Assembly (NCBI GenBank): GCA_003520965.1
Contig: DOTU01000153.1
Coordinates: 2,549-8,436, forward strand
Direction: 5' to 3'
DNA: 5,888 nt
From: Candidatus Zixiibacteriota bacterium
GTDB taxonomy: Bacteria; Zixibacteria; MSB-5A5; UBA10806
Made by a program: the position numbers and the translations under genes
The notes under the pieces: model-generated
Databases searched by the model: none
Seen by the model: only the letters and a program-made list of their open reading frames with translations
What the model was told of the DNA's origin: nothing
Shown: piece after piece, positions 4,537-5,888 of the stretch
How positions within the stretch are numbered: position 1 is the first letter of the stretch
Layout: each line of letters begins with the position of its first letter

Positions 4537-5888
4537 TGATCTATTCCCACTCCCCATTTGGAATCGCTCCACCAGGTGGAATCGCGGCCTACACCACCGG
4601 AGTAACCGTCCTTACCGCCCCTATCTATGAAGATGCCCACAGAACCGTAGTCCCGTCGAACTTGCCCGAACCCCTGAGTATTCTTATCGGAACGAACAAT
4701 ATAGGTATCGTTTCCTCTGATATCAGCAATGAAACCAAGGCCATTGGCCGAACCTGCGCCTTGCGAAAGATCATAAGCGACATAATTGTCATTACCGTTC
4801 AAATCGATCAAAAGCCCTGCGGCGCGATCATGGCCACAGCCCTGCGAAACGCCCTTGGACGTGTAATTATCATCTCCAGAGATATCATATAATATGCCCA
4901 GAGTCATGTGTGTGCCGGCCCCCTGCGCATACTGGAAAGCGAGATATTGATCATTTCCGCCGCCGTCCGCCAGAACCCCAAGGCCGTACCAATACGAAGC
5001 CCCCTGCCCGAAGATATCAGCTACGTAAATGTCATTACCGGATTGATCAACTAATAAACCCAGGCCTCCGGACATCTTGGGTCTGATACCGTAAGAGAAT
5101 CCTTGTGAGAGAGACAGGTAGTGATCCTTGTAACGCAGGATATCCTTGTATTTGCCACCGGCGTAATAACAGTCGTTACCACTGGAATCAGTGAGAATAC
5201 CGATACCATCAACAAAACTAAATCCCTGGGCGTACAGCGCGGCTTGATAGAAATCGTTACCACCATCATCGCGAAGAATACCAACACCAAAGCAACCCGC
5301 GCCCTGCGTGAACGTATCTCCGAAATAGCGGTCGTTGCCGGCCCGATCCCAAAGGATTCCTACGCCGAAAAGACCGGCGCCAAGTGTCCAAGAACCAGCG
5401 TTGTAAGTATCATCCCCGGCCATATCGACAATCATATTACTTCCGAAAAAGTAAGGGCTAATGCGATTTTGGGGCAGGTTATATGTATCTTTACCCACCA
5501 GATCGATAATATAAGTCTGGTGCCCGATGCCGGCGTATTTTAGATTATATGTGTCATCACCGCCGGGATCGATAACCGCGAACAGTTCGCCATCATACTT
5601 ATTGTTGGTGGTATCGCCAATAACGATATCACCGTATTGTGTATTGATAGTTAGGCGCCTGGCGGTTTTGGGGATATCGGGTACGCCTGCCAGAGATGAA
5701 CTGAGCAGTTCCAGATAAGCGTCAACAATCTTACCTCTCCCCCGGCAGCCGTTAGCCAGCGCTATCAGCTTTTGAGCCCAGGCATCTTCATACTGGGCAA
5801 TACTATCGAGCGCATCGACAGAACGGAACTCGTCCTCGACATTCTCCTCTAATAAAAGGGTAAACCCCTCAGCTAACGATTCCTGCTG
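4533..5888 (-). CDS. Tandem-repeat solenoid protein with twelve D-x-x-G-x-D-x-Y units (N-terminus outside window)
   Basis: The frame is open from the right edge to TGA at 4533, giving the last 451 residues. The GTG at 5498 is an internal valine codon, not the start. The first roughly 100 visible residues are non-repetitive and partly helical (for example LANGCRGRGKIVDAYLELL). From about residue 104 to the end there are twelve units, mostly 22-28 residues, each with D-x-x-G-[N/D/K]-D-x-Y: DPGGDDTY, DRAGNDRY, DQSGNDIY, DLNGNDNY and so on. Units 4 to 11 also carry QG[A/F/C]. The consensus is hydrophobic-x-D-x-x-G-N-D-x-Y, then QGAG, then GxG. Regular Asp, Gly and Tyr ladders suggest a beta-solenoid, perhaps calcium-binding by analogy with RTX repeats, but the motif is not the RTX nonapeptide. 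It is the upstream partner of the signal-peptide-bearing HEAT protein, to which it is coupled by ATGA. Whether it is itself exported cannot be seen. Function unknown. Confidence 0.85.
   Translation of the reverse strand, partial: QQESLAEGFTLLLEENVEDEFRSVDALDSIAQYEDAWAQKLIALANGCRGRGKIVDAYLELLSSSLAGVPDIPKTARRLTINTQYGDIVIGDTTNNKYDGELFAVIDPGGDDTYNLKYAGIGHQTYIIDLVGKDTYNLPQNRISPYFFGSNMIVDMAGDDTYNAGSWTLGAGLFGVGILWDRAGNDRYFGDTFTQGAGCFGVGILRDDGGNDFYQAALYAQGFSFVDGIGILTDSSGNDCYYAGGKYKDILRYKDHYLSLSQGFSYGIRPKMSGGLGLLVDQSGNDIYVADIFGQGASYWYGLGVLADGGGNDQYLAFQYAQGAGTHMTLGILYDISGDDNYTSKGVSQGCGHDRAAGLLIDLNGNDNYVAYDLSQGAGSANGLGFIADIRGNDTYIVRSDKNTQGFGQVRRDYGSVGIFIDRGGKDGYSGGVGRDSTWWSDSKWGVGIDQ

Noticed and set aside
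4537..4572. Upstream ATG start for the HEAT protein
   Set aside because: It would bury the signal peptide behind 12 residues and overlap the previous gene by 40 bases, whereas ATGA at 4536 fits coupling.
5496..5498. GTG as the start of the repeat protein
   Set aside because: The frame continues upstream without a stop to the window edge, and the repeat pattern already begins before this codon.
5121..5543. Plus-strand open frame of 140 codons opposite the repeat protein
   Set aside because: It is a shadow of the regular repeat coding on the minus strand, and its codons mirror the repeated motif.
4533..5579. CRISPR array or DNA-level tandem repeat
   Set aside because: The periodicity is at the protein level; the nucleotide units differ widely and vary in length.

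Overview
This 5.9-kb stretch (roughly half G+C, estimated by eye) is bacterial chromosome. It carries five protein genes, one tRNA gene and one strongly structured non-coding element. The Sec-type signal peptide, the lipobox and strings of HEAT and solenoid repeats fit a Gram-negative-like bacterium, possibly of the FCB/Zixibacteria kind. That placement is a guess from protein style, not a demonstrated assignment.

Layout. Positions 1-875 (minus) hold the N-terminal 291 codons of a biotin carboxylase, cut by the left edge. Upstream of it on the same strand is a DinB/DfsB-like four-helix-bundle protein, with a clear sigma70-like promoter at 1464-1491; the two may be cotranscribed. A tRNA-Ser(CGA) gene lies at 1556-1642 (minus). 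Positions 1643-1976 contain no convincing gene. They hold a nested inverted-repeat element (1720-1888) that folds on paper into a multi-arm structure. It is followed by a small plus-strand lipoprotein gene (1977-2318), which ends at a terminator that looks bidirectional.

From 2390 to the right edge is a tightly packed minus-strand operon read from right to left. It begins with a large repeat protein that has twelve D-x-x-G-x-D-x-Y units and is open at the window edge. Next is a secreted HEAT-repeat protein, joined to the first by an ATGA stop/start overlap. Last is a MrfB/YprB-like DEDDh exonuclease with a C-terminal helical region, two bases further on.

How they work together. The carboxylase supplies the biotin-carboxylation half-reaction of an acyl-CoA carboxylase; its partner subunits are not visible here. 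The repeat-solenoid and HEAT proteins are translationally coupled, and the HEAT protein has a signal peptide, so they may act together at or outside the envelope (inference). The exonuclease looks cytoplasmic and may simply share the transcript. The best candidates for something undescribed are the twelve-repeat protein with its HEAT partner, and the structured element at 1720-1888.
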